NCBI RefSeq assembly: GCF_001553565.1 | Contig: NZ_CP014228.1 | Span: forward strand, 62,001-126,000 | Direction: 5' to 3' | DNA from: Actinomyces radicidentis | GTDB lineage: Bacteria > Actinomycetota > Actinomycetes > Actinomycetales > Actinomycetaceae | DNA length: 64,000 nucleotides | Shown: piece after piece, positions 55,531 through 64,000 of the stretch | Layout of the letters: every line of letters starts with the position of its first letter | Position numbering within the stretch: the first letter of the stretch is position 1 | The notes under the pieces: generated by a model | What the model saw: the letters and a program-made list of their open reading frames with translations, nothing else | The model's database searches: none | What the model was told of the DNA's origin: nothing | Position numbers and translations under genes: made by a program

Positions 55531-56367
55531 TCAGGAGGCCTTCCGGGTCGGGGCGGGGTCCTCGGCCGCGGCGGGGTCGGCGTCATCGAGGGCGAGGGAG
55601 GTCGTGACGGCGTCGGCGACGGTGCCGGAGGCGAGCTCGTAGCCGACGCCGGAGGGGTGGAAGCCGTCCTCGGCCCAGAAGCCCTCGTTCGGCACCATCT
55701 CGGAGAAGTCGATGTAGGGCACGCCGCGCTCGGCGCACAGACGGGCCGAGACCTCGGTCTGGGCGGCGGTGCGCTCGAGGAGGACGGAGCGCAGGACGGG
55801 CATGAGCGACGGGCTGCGGTAGAGCTGGCCTGCGGAGCAGGCGACGACGTGGCGGGCTCGCGCGGCGGCGGCGTCGAGGACGGCCGTGAAGTCCTCGGTC
55901 CACTCCTCCGTGGAGCGGCGGGCGAGGAGGTCGTTGGAGCCGGCACACACGAAGAGGACGTCGGCGGAGTCGACCTCGGGCATGAACGTGTAGCGGACGC
56001 GGCGCATGGTGGAGCCGAGACGGGCGTGGGTGGCCCAGGTGACGTCACGGCCGGAGGCGGCGGCGACCTTCTCGGCGATGCGCGGGATGAACGAGTCGGC
56101 CTGGTCGGCGACGCCGGAGCCCGCGACCAGCGAGTCGCCGACGGCGACGAGGCGCAGCGGCGGCTCGGCGCGCTCGGGGCGGGCGGCGTCGGTGGGGAGG
56201 CGCCGGCCGTCGGGGGTGATGAGGCCGGTGCGCTCGCCGGGGGGCTCGGGGGCGAGGCGGACGCAGCGCTGGGCGATGGCGGCCTCGGCCGCGGCGACGG
56301 GGGTCCTCAGGTGCCGGATACGGGCGACGTGCGGCGGGAAGGACTGCGCGATTTCCTCGGTGTTCAC
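55531..56367 (-). CDS. SGNH/GDSL-family hydrolase
   Basis: A 278-residue esterase/lipase with block I AVGDSLVAGSG (catalytic Ser79), a Gly/Asn oxyanion block CAGSNDLLARR, and block V AEDGFHPSGVGY with the Asp-His pair. No signal peptide, so it is probably cytosolic. GTG start. It is divergent from the alcohol dehydrogenase with only 27 bases between the start codons. Confidence 0.9.
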   Translation of the reverse strand: MNTEEIAQSFPPHVARIRHLRTPVAAAEAAIAQRCVRLAPEPPGERTGLITPDGRRLPTDAARPERAEPPLRLVAVGDSLVAGSGVADQADSFIPRIAEKVAAASGRDVTWATHARLGSTMRRVRYTFMPEVDSADVLFVCAGSNDLLARRSTEEWTEDFTAVLDAAAARARHVVACSAGQLYRSPSLMPVLRSVLLERTAAQTEVSARLCAERGVPYIDFSEMVPNEGFWAEDGFHPSGVGYELASGTVADAVTTSLALDDADPAAAEDPAPTRKAS

Positions 56368-56394
56368 GTGTCACAAGTCTAGGTCGGAGGTCCC

Positions 56395-57495
56395 GTGACG
56401 ATCGATGGCGCACGGCGAGACGCGGGACACCCCGACGCGGGAGAATGGGCGCGCCTGCACCGCAACGACACCACCACCCGGTTCCACCGCACCACCATCA
56501 CCATCCCCGAGCCCGGCCCGCACGACGTCTACTTCGACGTCAGGTACGCCGGCATCTGTCACTCCGACATCCACACCGCCCGCGAGGAGTGGGGGCCGGC
56601 GAGGTTCCCCCTCACGCCCGGGCACGAGATCGCCGGCGTCGTCTCCCGCGTCGGCGAGGCCGTCACCCGCTTCAAGGTCGGTGACAAGGTCGGCGTCGGC
56701 TGCATGGTGAACTCGTACGGCGAGTGCGAGATGTGCCGCGCCGACCAGGAGCAGTTCTGCACGGGCACCCCGGGCGGCCTTCCCAGCACCCTGTGGACCT
56801 ACGGCGACGACGCCGACGGCAACCCGACGGCAGGCGGCTACGCCCAGGGATTCACGGTGAGCGAGGACTTCGCCTGCCGGATCCCCGACGAGATCCCCTT
56901 CGAGGCCGCCGCCCCGCTGCTGCGCGCCGGGATCACGACCTACTCGCCGCCCAGGCGCTTCGGCGCGGGCCCGGGCAAGCGCGTCGCCGTCGTCGGCATG
57001 GGAGGGCTCGGGCACATGGCGGTCCAGCTCTCCGCCGCCATGGGCGCGGAGAGCGTCGTCATCTCCCACGGCCGTTCCAAGGAGGCCGACGCCCGGCGCT
57101 TCGGCGCCACGGAGTTCCACGCGACGAGCGAGGAGGGGACGCTCGAGTCCCTGCGGGCCTCCTTCGACCTCATCATCTGCACCGTGAGCGCGGACGACCT
57201 CGACTACGGCGGTCTCATCGGCACGCTCAAGCCGCTCGGCACCTTCGTCGACGTCGGCCTGCCGGAGGCCCCGACGACGCTGCACCTGTCGTCTCTCGTC
57301 ATCGGCTCGAAGGCCCTGGCCGGCTCGAACATCGGCGGCATCGCGGAGACCCAGGAGATGCTCGACTTCTGCGCCGAGCACGGCGTGCACCCGCAGGTCG
57401 AGGTCATCTCCGGCGAGGAGATCACGGCCGCCTACGACGCCGTCGTGGACTCCAGGGTCCGCTACCGCTACGTCATCGACACCTCGACCTTCTGA
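56395..57495 (+). CDS. Zinc-dependent alcohol dehydrogenase (YahK/CAD type)
   Basis: A 366-residue NADPH-dependent aldehyde reductase or alcohol dehydrogenase. Catalytic zinc ligands are in GICHSDIHTA and TPGHEIAG; the coenzyme motif is VGMGGLGHMAVQL. The structural-zinc loop reads NSYGECEMCRADQEQFC, with Tyr replacing the first of the four Cys ligands, so structural zinc may be lost. GGAGG before the GTG fixes the start. Substrate unknown. Confidence 0.92.
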   Translation: MTIDGARRDAGHPDAGEWARLHRNDTTTRFHRTTITIPEPGPHDVYFDVRYAGICHSDIHTAREEWGPARFPLTPGHEIAGVVSRVGEAVTRFKVGDKVGVGCMVNSYGECEMCRADQEQFCTGTPGGLPSTLWTYGDDADGNPTAGGYAQGFTVSEDFACRIPDEIPFEAAAPLLRAGITTYSPPRRFGAGPGKRVAVVGMGGLGHMAVQLSAAMGAESVVISHGRSKEADARRFGATEFHATSEEGTLESLRASFDLIICTVSADDLDYGGLIGTLKPLGTFVDVGLPEAPTTLHLSSLVIGSKALAGSNIGGIAETQEMLDFCAEHGVHPQVEVISGEEITAAYDAVVDSRVRYRYVIDTSTF

Positions 57496-57530
57496 GCGTC
57501 TCCGCCCCGAGGAGCACGACCTCCGTGACG

Positions 57531-57575
57531 GCCGTCGGGCCCGGACCGTCCCCACGACGGCCCGGGCCCGACGGC
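57531..57575. terminator. Bidirectional terminator, 14-bp perfect stem
   Basis: Arms 57531-57544 and 57562-57575 lie between the convergent alcohol dehydrogenase and the small gene. Confidence 0.8.
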
Positions 57576-57616
57576 GTCTGCGCGCCGGCGGCGCCCCGTG
57601 CGAGGGGAGGCGCTCC

Positions 57617-57787
57617 TCAGAAGGCCTCGATCTCGATCGAGCCGGTGAGGACGTCGCGGAGGTAGGCGGCGCGGTCGCCGTGGCGGGCTCGGAGCACCTC
57701 GGCGGAGGTCGCGGTGAACCAGCCGTCGAAGACTTCGGCGACGGCGGCGGTGGTCTGAGTGAGGGCGGCGGCGAGGCGGTTGAGCAT
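57617..57787 (-). CDS. Small protein of unknown function (56 aa)
   Basis: The frame encodes MLNRLAAALTQTTAAVAEVF followed by DGWFTATSAEVLRARHGD and an acidic end. CAGGAG lies nine bases before the chosen ATG; another ATG is three codons upstream, too near the site. The sequence is amphipathic with a helix-like N-terminus. It is divergent from the first DeoR gene with a shared 143-base region, which suggests regulation by DeoR. No family recognised. Confidence 0.55.
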   Translation of the reverse strand: MLNRLAAALTQTTAAVAEVFDGWFTATSAEVLRARHGDRAAYLRDVLTGSIEIEAF

Positions 57788-57930
57788 CGTGATCATCTCC
57801 TGGTTACCCGGGATCGCGTTGGGATCTCGACGTCTATCCCTGCGATGACTCAACGGTAGGTGAGCATATGATCGTCCGGAATCTTCATTTCGCAGAGAAG
57901 TGATCACACGGTCGACCCGAGGAGACGACG

Positions 57931-58713
57931 ATGACGAGCACCAGCCCCGGCGCACACACCGAGCGCAAGCGGCAGATCCTGCGGGCCCTCTCCCCCACGA
58001 CGGCGCTCTCCGTGAACGCGCTCGCCCGGCTCACCGGAGTCTCGGGCGTGACGATCCGCCGAGACCTGGCCTCACTCGCCGCCGAGGGACTCGTCACCCG
58101 CGTCCACGGCGGAGCCCTGCGCGCGCCCCTGCGCGGCGCCCCTCAGCCGATCAGTCTGCGCCGCACGGAGGACGTCGAGGCTAAGCGGGTGCTGGCCCGG
58201 GCGACGGCGGCGATGATCGAGGACGGGGAGAGCGTCATCATCGACAACGGCACGACCTGCGAGCTCGTGGCCGCCGAGCTCGTCGGGCGCGACATCCGGG
58301 TGCTGTGCCTGTCCCTGTCAGCTGCCGTCACCCTGGCCTCCACGCCCGGCCCGATCGTCTCCGTCCCCGGCGGCGCGGTCGAGACGGACACCCTCGCCAT
58401 GCTGACCACGCCGGCCGTCGACGCCGTGCGCCGCTTCCGGGCCGACGTCGGCGTGCTCGGCGCCTGCGCGACCTCGCTCGCGAGCGGACTGACCTGTACC
58501 GAGGACTACGACGCGACGCTCAAGGCGGCGATCATCGCCTCGAGCGCACGACGCCTCATGCCGGCGACGCCCCGAAAGCTGACGCGATCCTCGACCTACC
58601 GCTTCGGCGACCTCGCGGACCTCGACGCCCTCCTCACGACCAGCGAGGTCGACGGGGAGACGGTCGCCGACCTGCGCGAGGCGGGCGTCGCCGTGGAGCT
58701 CCTCGAGGTCTGA
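57931..58713 (+). CDS. DeoR-family transcriptional regulator (paralog 1)
   Basis: A 260-residue repressor: N-terminal DeoR HTH (about 12-65, with VNALARLTGVSGVTIRRDLASL and RVHGGALRAP), then a sugar-phosphate-sensing DeoRC domain with IEDGESVIIDNGTTC and EDYDATLKAAI. It is closely similar to the second DeoR gene 0.7 kb downstream, so the two arose by duplication. GAGGAG lies before the ATG. The ligand, probably a phosphorylated sugar, is unknown; no sugar-use genes are adjacent. Confidence 0.92.
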   Translation: MTSTSPGAHTERKRQILRALSPTTALSVNALARLTGVSGVTIRRDLASLAAEGLVTRVHGGALRAPLRGAPQPISLRRTEDVEAKRVLARATAAMIEDGESVIIDNGTTCELVAAELVGRDIRVLCLSLSAAVTLASTPGPIVSVPGGAVETDTLAMLTTPAVDAVRRFRADVGVLGACATSLASGLTCTEDYDATLKAAIIASSARRLMPATPRKLTRSSTYRFGDLADLDALLTTSEVDGETVADLREAGVAVELLEV

Positions 58714-58739
58714 GCGAACGGACGGCCTCACGGGCACGA

Positions 58740-58770
58740 CGGCGCCCCGCACCGGTGGTGCGGGGCGCCG
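58740..58770. terminator. Bidirectional terminator, 14-bp perfect stem
   Basis: Arms 58740-58753 and 58757-58770 with loop GGT lie between DeoR paralog 1 and the convergent VOC gene. Confidence 0.9.
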
Positions 58771-58825
58771 CTCAGGGAACCGGGGCGGCGGAGCACTCCC
58801 ATACCCGCCTCCCGGGAGCTCGGGG

Positions 58826-59266
58826 TCAGCAGGTGGGACGCAGGGCGACCTCGTCGCTGTAGTCGCCGGCGAGGATCTCGACGGTGTTGCCCTCGGGGTC
58901 GAGGACGGAGGCCTCGTAGTAGCCGTCGCCGGTCTCGCAAGGGCCGTCGACGACGCGGACGCCGGCCTCGGTCATGTTGGCGGCGAGGCGGTCGACCTGC
59001 TCGCGGTCGTCGAGCTTGAAGGAGACGTGGGCCCAGCCCAGGCCCTTGTCCTTGCCGAGGGCGGCGACATCGGGGCGGGTCATGAGCTCGAGGCGGGTCC
59101 CGCGGCGGTCCTCAAGGGCGTCGGCGAAGTGGAGGATGTGGGTGCGCAGTCCGGTCTCGGGGTTCTCGTAGAGGCCGTTGGAGTGGCCGTTGAACCAGTG
59201 CGAGTAGAAGTCGCGGGCGTCGTCGAGGTCGGCGACCCAGATGGCGGCGTGGTCGATGTGCGGCAT
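58826..59266 (-). CDS. VOC-family (glyoxalase/dioxygenase-like) protein
   Basis: A 146-residue vicinal-oxygen-chelate protein with two beta-alpha-beta-beta-beta modules: HIDHAAIWVADLDDARDFY (metal His), THILHFADALEDRRG, WAHVSFKLDD (metal His) and DPEGNTVEIL (metal Glu). AAGGAG seven bases before ATG. It is similar in size to lactoylglutathione-lyase-like proteins; a specific reaction cannot be stated. It sits between the two DeoR genes and is divergent from paralog 2. Confidence 0.87.
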   Translation of the reverse strand: MPHIDHAAIWVADLDDARDFYSHWFNGHSNGLYENPETGLRTHILHFADALEDRRGTRLELMTRPDVAALGKDKGLGWAHVSFKLDDREQVDRLAANMTEAGVRVVDGPCETGDGYYEASVLDPEGNTVEILAGDYSDEVALRPTC

Positions 59267-59292
59267 GATGACTCTCCTTCGCCCAGCCCGTC

Positions 59293-59307
59293 CGATCGTT
59301 CGATCAC
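59293..59307. promoter_or_regulatory. DeoR-type operator-like site 1
   Basis: CGATCGTTCGATCAC in the VOC-DeoR2 intergenic region, just upstream of the VOC start. It matches site 2 except for one base. Confidence 0.5.
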
Positions 59308-59364
59308 TCGGACTGGATCCTGATCTCTCAACGGTTCTGCGGCGACTTGCTGCCTCCGTCCGCG

Positions 59365-59439
59365 TTGACATCAAAGGTATGCGATCATTCGATCACCGTC
59401 ACCGATCGGTCGACGGCAAAACGATCAGTTCGTCATCAC
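59365..59439 (+). promoter_or_regulatory. DeoR2 promoter and operator-like sites
   Basis: TTGACA at 59365-59370 with a 17-base spacer leads to a weak TTCGAT -10 at 59388-59393. The -10 is overlapped by CGATCATTCGATCAC (59382-59396); CGATCGGTCGAC (from 59403) and CGATCAGTTCGTCATCAC (from 59422) follow. This placement fits autorepression. Confidence 0.5.
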
Positions 59440-59450
59440 CGGGAGGTTCC

Positions 59451-60227
59451 GTGCCCACCGCCCCCGAGGAGCGTCGCCGCAGCCTCGTCTCAGCCCTCTC
59501 CCCCACCGAGGTGCGAAGCGTCAACGCGCTGTCCCGGCTCACCGGGGTCTCCGTCATCACGATCCGCCGCGACCTCGCCCAGCTCGCCCACGAGGGGCGG
59601 GTCATCCGCGTCCACGGAGGCGCGCTGCGCGCCCCTCACCGCGGCTCCCTGCGCCCCGTCGCGCAGCGCCGCACCGAGGACGTCGAGGCCAAGCGCGTCC
59701 TGGCGCGCGCCACGGCGGCCCTCATCGAGGACGGCGAGAGCGTCATCATCGACTCGGGCACCACCTGCGAGATGGTGGCGGAGGAGCTCGCCGGCCGCGA
59801 CATCCGGGCCCTGTGCCTCTCGCTCGGCGCCGCCGGGGCCGTTTCCTCGCAGCGCGGCGCGGCCGTCACGGTCGCGGGCGGCCTCGTCGACCCCGAGTCC
59901 GGCTCCCTGTTCTCCACGGAGGCCGTCGACGCCGTGCGCCGATTCCGCGCCGACGTCGCCGTGCTGTCCACCTGCGCCGTCTCCCTCGCGGACGGCCTCA
60001 CCGTCATCGAGTCCGACGACGCCACGATCAAGCGGGCGATCCTCGCCTCCGCGTCCCGAGCCGTCCTGCCGATCGCGCCGCGCAAGATCGCGCGGACCCA
60101 CACCTACCGCTTCGGCGACGCCTCCGACCTCGACCTGCTCCTCACGACGAGCGACATCGACCCCGACGAGCTGGAGGCCCTGAGAGAGGCCGGCGTCGAG
60201 GTGCAGGTCCTCGACGTCGGCCTCTGA
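59451..60227 (+). CDS. DeoR-family transcriptional regulator (paralog 2)
   Basis: A 258-residue repressor with the same layout as paralog 1: VNALSRLTGVSVITIRRDLA and RVHGGALRAP in the HTH, then IEDGESVIIDSGTTC and SDDATIKRAIL in the effector domain. The ribosome site GGAGG sets the GTG start. Divergent from the VOC gene, with operator-like repeats between. It may regulate VOC and itself, with possible cross-talk with paralog 1. Confidence 0.93.
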   Translation: MPTAPEERRRSLVSALSPTEVRSVNALSRLTGVSVITIRRDLAQLAHEGRVIRVHGGALRAPHRGSLRPVAQRRTEDVEAKRVLARATAALIEDGESVIIDSGTTCEMVAEELAGRDIRALCLSLGAAGAVSSQRGAAVTVAGGLVDPESGSLFSTEAVDAVRRFRADVAVLSTCAVSLADGLTVIESDDATIKRAILASASRAVLPIAPRKIARTHTYRFGDASDLDLLLTTSDIDPDELEALREAGVEVQVLDVGL

Positions 60228-60293
60228 GGGGGCTCGGCGGATCAGCCGCGCCGGGCGCCGCAGCCGCCCAGCGCGATCGCGCGGGGCGGTCGC

Positions 60294-61730
<1,437 letters not shown>

Positions 61731-61783
61731 GGGACCAGGCTAGTTCCGACGGCGCCGCCCGGGGCGGGGACGGGTGTCCTAGT

Positions 61784-61819
61784 CGCGGGGCCGGGCGCGA
61801 GTGGGCACCCGGCCCCGCG
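61784..61819 (-). terminator. Terminator after the PNP-permease operon
   Basis: Perfect 12-bp arms 61784-61795 and 61808-61819 lie just after the nucleoside phosphorylase stop on the minus strand. Confidence 0.8.
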
Positions 61820-61825
61820 GCGCGG

Positions 61826-62725
61826 TCAGGCCTGCGCGACGGCGGAGACGACCGCCTCGATCCCGGCGCGCAGGGTGCCGTGGGCCCGTGCCGCCAGGCG
61901 CACGACCTCGTCGGGGTCGGTCGGCTCGGTGGCGAGGGACAGGTCGGACACGACGCTCATGCCGGCCACGCGCACGCCCAGCTGGTGCAGCGCGATGGAC
62001 TCGAGCACCGTGGACATGCCGACGCAGTCGGCGCCCGCGGCGGCGAGCAGCCGCGTCTCGGCCATCGTCTGGTACTCCGGGCCGCGCACGGCGGCGTAGA
62101 CGCCGCTGCGCTGCGTGAGGCCGCCGAGGACCGCCGCGAGCCCCGGGTCCCAGACGTCGCGCACGTCGACGAAGACGGTCCCGTCGAAGGGCGAGGCGCC
62201 CGTGAGGTTGAGGTGGTCGGTCACCGTCATGACGTCGCCGAGCCGCCAGTCCCGCAGGCAGCCGTTGGCGTTGACGAGGACGGCCGCGCGCACGCCGGTG
62301 GCGGCCGCGGCCCTCGCGAGGGCGACGACAGGGGCGCTCCCCCGCCCCTCGTACACGTGGGTGCGGCCGTAGGCGACGAGAACGCGCACGGTCCGCTCGC
62401 CGTCGTCGGTCCGCACCCGACGCTCGTGGCTCGTCAGGCGGTCGACGTGCCCGGGGGCGACGGGCGCGCTGACGCCGGGCAGGTCCGACAGGGGCAGGGA
62501 GGCGACGGGCTCGCCCCAGCCATCCAGGGCGCCGTCGGCCCCGGATCCGAGGACGACGAGGAGGTCGTGGCGCTCGGCGCCGGTGCGGCGGGCGATCTGG
62601 TGGGCGGCCTCGAGGGCGGGCCGGGGTCCGGTCTCGCCCCCGGACTCGGCGAGGGCGGCGAGCAGATCAGGGTCGACGACGCCGTCGGGAGCGGGCACCG
62701 GCGCCGAGGAGGACGCGGCGCTCAT
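61826..62725 (-). CDS. Purine nucleoside phosphorylase (trimeric type)
   Basis: A 299-residue salvage enzyme that splits inosine or guanosine with phosphate. Signatures: VVLGSGADGALDGW (phosphate loop), YGRTHVYEGRG, NANGCLRDWRLGDVM, GPEYQTMAETRLL and GMSTVLESIALHQLG. Asn in SLATEPT-type positions cannot be placed with confidence, so base specificity is open. The ATG overlaps the permease stop (ATGA), so the two are cotranscribed. Confidence 0.93.
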   Translation of the reverse strand: MSAASSSAPVPAPDGVVDPDLLAALAESGGETGPRPALEAAHQIARRTGAERHDLLVVLGSGADGALDGWGEPVASLPLSDLPGVSAPVAPGHVDRLTSHERRVRTDDGERTVRVLVAYGRTHVYEGRGSAPVVALARAAAATGVRAAVLVNANGCLRDWRLGDVMTVTDHLNLTGASPFDGTVFVDVRDVWDPGLAAVLGGLTQRSGVYAAVRGPEYQTMAETRLLAAAGADCVGMSTVLESIALHQLGVRVAGMSVVSDLSLATEPTDPDEVVRLAARAHGTLRAGIEAVVSAVAQA

Positions 62726-64000
62726 CGGACGGCCCCGGTGGCGGCCTCCTGGCGGCGGACGCGGCCCGCGCCGAGGAGGAGGTGGCCGACGAGCCCGATG
62801 AGCAGGGAGGCGAGGACGCCGAGGTTGGCGTAGGCCCAGTCCCCCTCGCGGCCGCCGATCGGGCCGAGGAGGTAGCCCTGCCAGGAGAGCCAGGAGGCGG
62901 AGGAGTTGACGACGAGGCCCCAGCCGATGACCGAGCCGAGGACGACGAGGCCGATGGCCTCCCAGTTGACGGAGCCGTACACGCCGTCGGGCGTGAACAG
63001 GGCCGCCTCGTCGTAGTCCTTCCGGCGCAGGGCTGCCTCGGCGAGCATGACGCCCGCCCAGGCCGCGATGACGACGCCGAGGGTCGTGAGGAAGCCCTGG
63101 AAGGGGCCGAGGAAGTCGGAGGCGCCGAGGATGACGGCGATCGTGCCGACCGTCATGATCGTGGCGTCGATGGAGGTGGCGACGTGGCGCTTGACGGGAA
63201 GGCCGGTGGCGAGCAGCGACAGGCCCGAGGAGTACAGGTCCATGATGATGCCGCCGGCCAGGCCGAGGATGGCGACGACGGCGAAGGGCACGAGGAACCA
63301 CGTCGGCAGGATCGTCGTGAGGGCGCCGATGGGGTCGGAGTCGATGGCGGTGCCGAGGTCGGCGTCGGAGCCGACGAGGAGCGTTCCGGCGACGAGCAGG
63401 ACGACCACGGGCAGGGACGAGCCGATCGTCGTCCAGGCGATGACGCCGCCGGTGGAGGCGGTGCGCGGGAGGTAGCGGGAGTAGTCGGCGGCCGCGTTGA
63501 CCCAGCCGAGTCCGAAGCCGGTGGCGACCATGACGAGGGCGCCCACGACTGCCGCGGTCGAGCCAGGCGGGAGCGAGCTGATGACGCCCCAGTGGACGTG
63601 CCCGGCGACGAGGACGAGGTAGACGACGGTGAGGACGCCGGTGGCCCAGGTGATCCAGGTCTGGACCTTCATGATCGTGTCGAAGCCGAGGATGCCGGCG
63701 GAGGCCGCCAGACCGACGGTGAGGAGGAAACCGACGACCTGGGCGCCGTGCTCGTTGTGCCAGCCGAGCGCCTGGAGGACGGTGGCGGAGGCGAGCGTGG
63801 CGGTGACGCACAGGACCGTCTCCCAGCCGACGGTGAGGATCCAGGAGATCCCGGCGGACAGCCGGTTGCCGTTGTAGCCGAAGGCGGCGCGGGACAGGGC
63901 GAGGGTGGGGGCGCTCCCCCTCTTGCCGAGCACGGCGATGAAACCGCACAGGAGGAAGGAGACGACGACGCCGAGGACGCCGGCGAGCACCGCCTGCCAG
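62722..64000 (-). CDS. NCS1-family nucleobase permease, N-terminus beyond the window
   Basis: At least 426 residues with about 11 hydrophobic segments; the frame stays open through base 64000, so the true start lies beyond. ALSRAAFGYNGNRLSAGISW is the NCS1 signature helix region, and GFGLGWVNAAADYSRYLPR and GIIMDLYSSGLSLLA are further cytosine/purine-permease motifs. Coupling to purine nucleoside phosphorylase suggests a role in uptake of nucleobases (hypoxanthine, guanine or cytosine) or nucleosides. Confidence 0.9.
   Translation of the reverse strand, partial: WQAVLAGVLGVVVSFLLCGFIAVLGKRGSAPTLALSRAAFGYNGNRLSAGISWILTVGWETVLCVTATLASATVLQALGWHNEHGAQVVGFLLTVGLAASAGILGFDTIMKVQTWITWATGVLTVVYLVLVAGHVHWGVISSLPPGSTAAVVGALVMVATGFGLGWVNAAADYSRYLPRTASTGGVIAWTTIGSSLPVVVLLVAGTLLVGSDADLGTAIDSDPIGALTTILPTWFLVPFAVVAILGLAGGIIMDLYSSGLSLLATGLPVKRHVATSIDATIMTVGTIAVILGASDFLGPFQGFLTTLGVVIAAWAGVMLAEAALRRKDYDEAALFTPDGVYGSVNWEAIGLVVLGSVIGWGLVVNSSASWLSWQGYLLGPIGGREGDWAYANLGVLASLLIGLVGHLLLGAGRVRRQEAATGAVR

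Overview
The window is very GC-rich chromosomal DNA from an actinomycete, most likely Actinomyces or a close relative of the Actinomycetaceae. The evidence is a WhiB1-type protein next to a PdtaS-type kinase, NAD-dependent ligase, GatCAB, actinobacterial rRNA leader motifs, and many GTG starts with GTGA/ATGA overlaps. The genus is an inference; the phylum is secure.

Layout. 1-5.1 kb: end of a DUF559 protein, oligoribonuclease (orn), tRNA-His with its own promoter and terminator, a polysaccharide deacetylase lipoprotein, and a LysR regulator divergent from a threonine/serine dehydratase. 5.1-15.5 kb: a minus-strand branched-chain amino-acid region (ilvB-ilvN-ilvC, leuB, ilvE, cimA-like), interrupted by ugd, a small lipoprotein and a broken lipoprotein gene. 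15.7-18.9 kb: an aspartate:alanine-exchanger-type transporter convergent with a ThrE-type exporter. 18.97-24.95 kb: one minus-strand rRNA operon (16S-23S-5S, no spacer tRNA) with two promoters, leader, processing stem and terminator. 25.2-30.9 kb: DoxX-like membrane protein, malic enzyme, gatC-gatA-gatB. 31.1-40.5 kb: L,D-transpeptidase, an SRAP/YedK-ligA pair, a large FHA-membrane-FtsK/SpoIIIE ATPase with no other secretion genes beside it, then whiB1. 40.6-47.2 kb: pdtaS, DUF2505, OsmC, an EcsC-like protein, thyA, dfrA, MFS transporter. 47.3-50.5 kb: a complete quaternary-amine/osmoprotectant ABC operon, divergent from a padR-oxidoreductase operon. 52.1-53.7 kb: an IS110-family element that splits that oxidoreductase. 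53.8-64 kb: DUF4300-like protein, SGNH hydrolase-DUF1304, zinc alcohol dehydrogenase, a DeoR-VOC-DeoR block with shared operator-like sites, fumC, and a purine nucleoside phosphorylase-NCS1 permease pair that runs off the window.

Most of the window is core metabolism and ordinary housekeeping. The accessory or unusual signals are: the IS110 insertion, whose removal restores the host reading frame exactly; a 22-bp repeat array found in two unrelated intergenic regions; a 25-bp-arm hairpin at 431-497; a 49-bp tandem duplication of the whiB1 3' end; the orphan EssC-like ATPase; paired DeoR regulators around a VOC gene; and an identical TAAAGT -10 hexamer at all three stable-RNA promoters. No CRISPR array, prophage or obvious defence island was seen.
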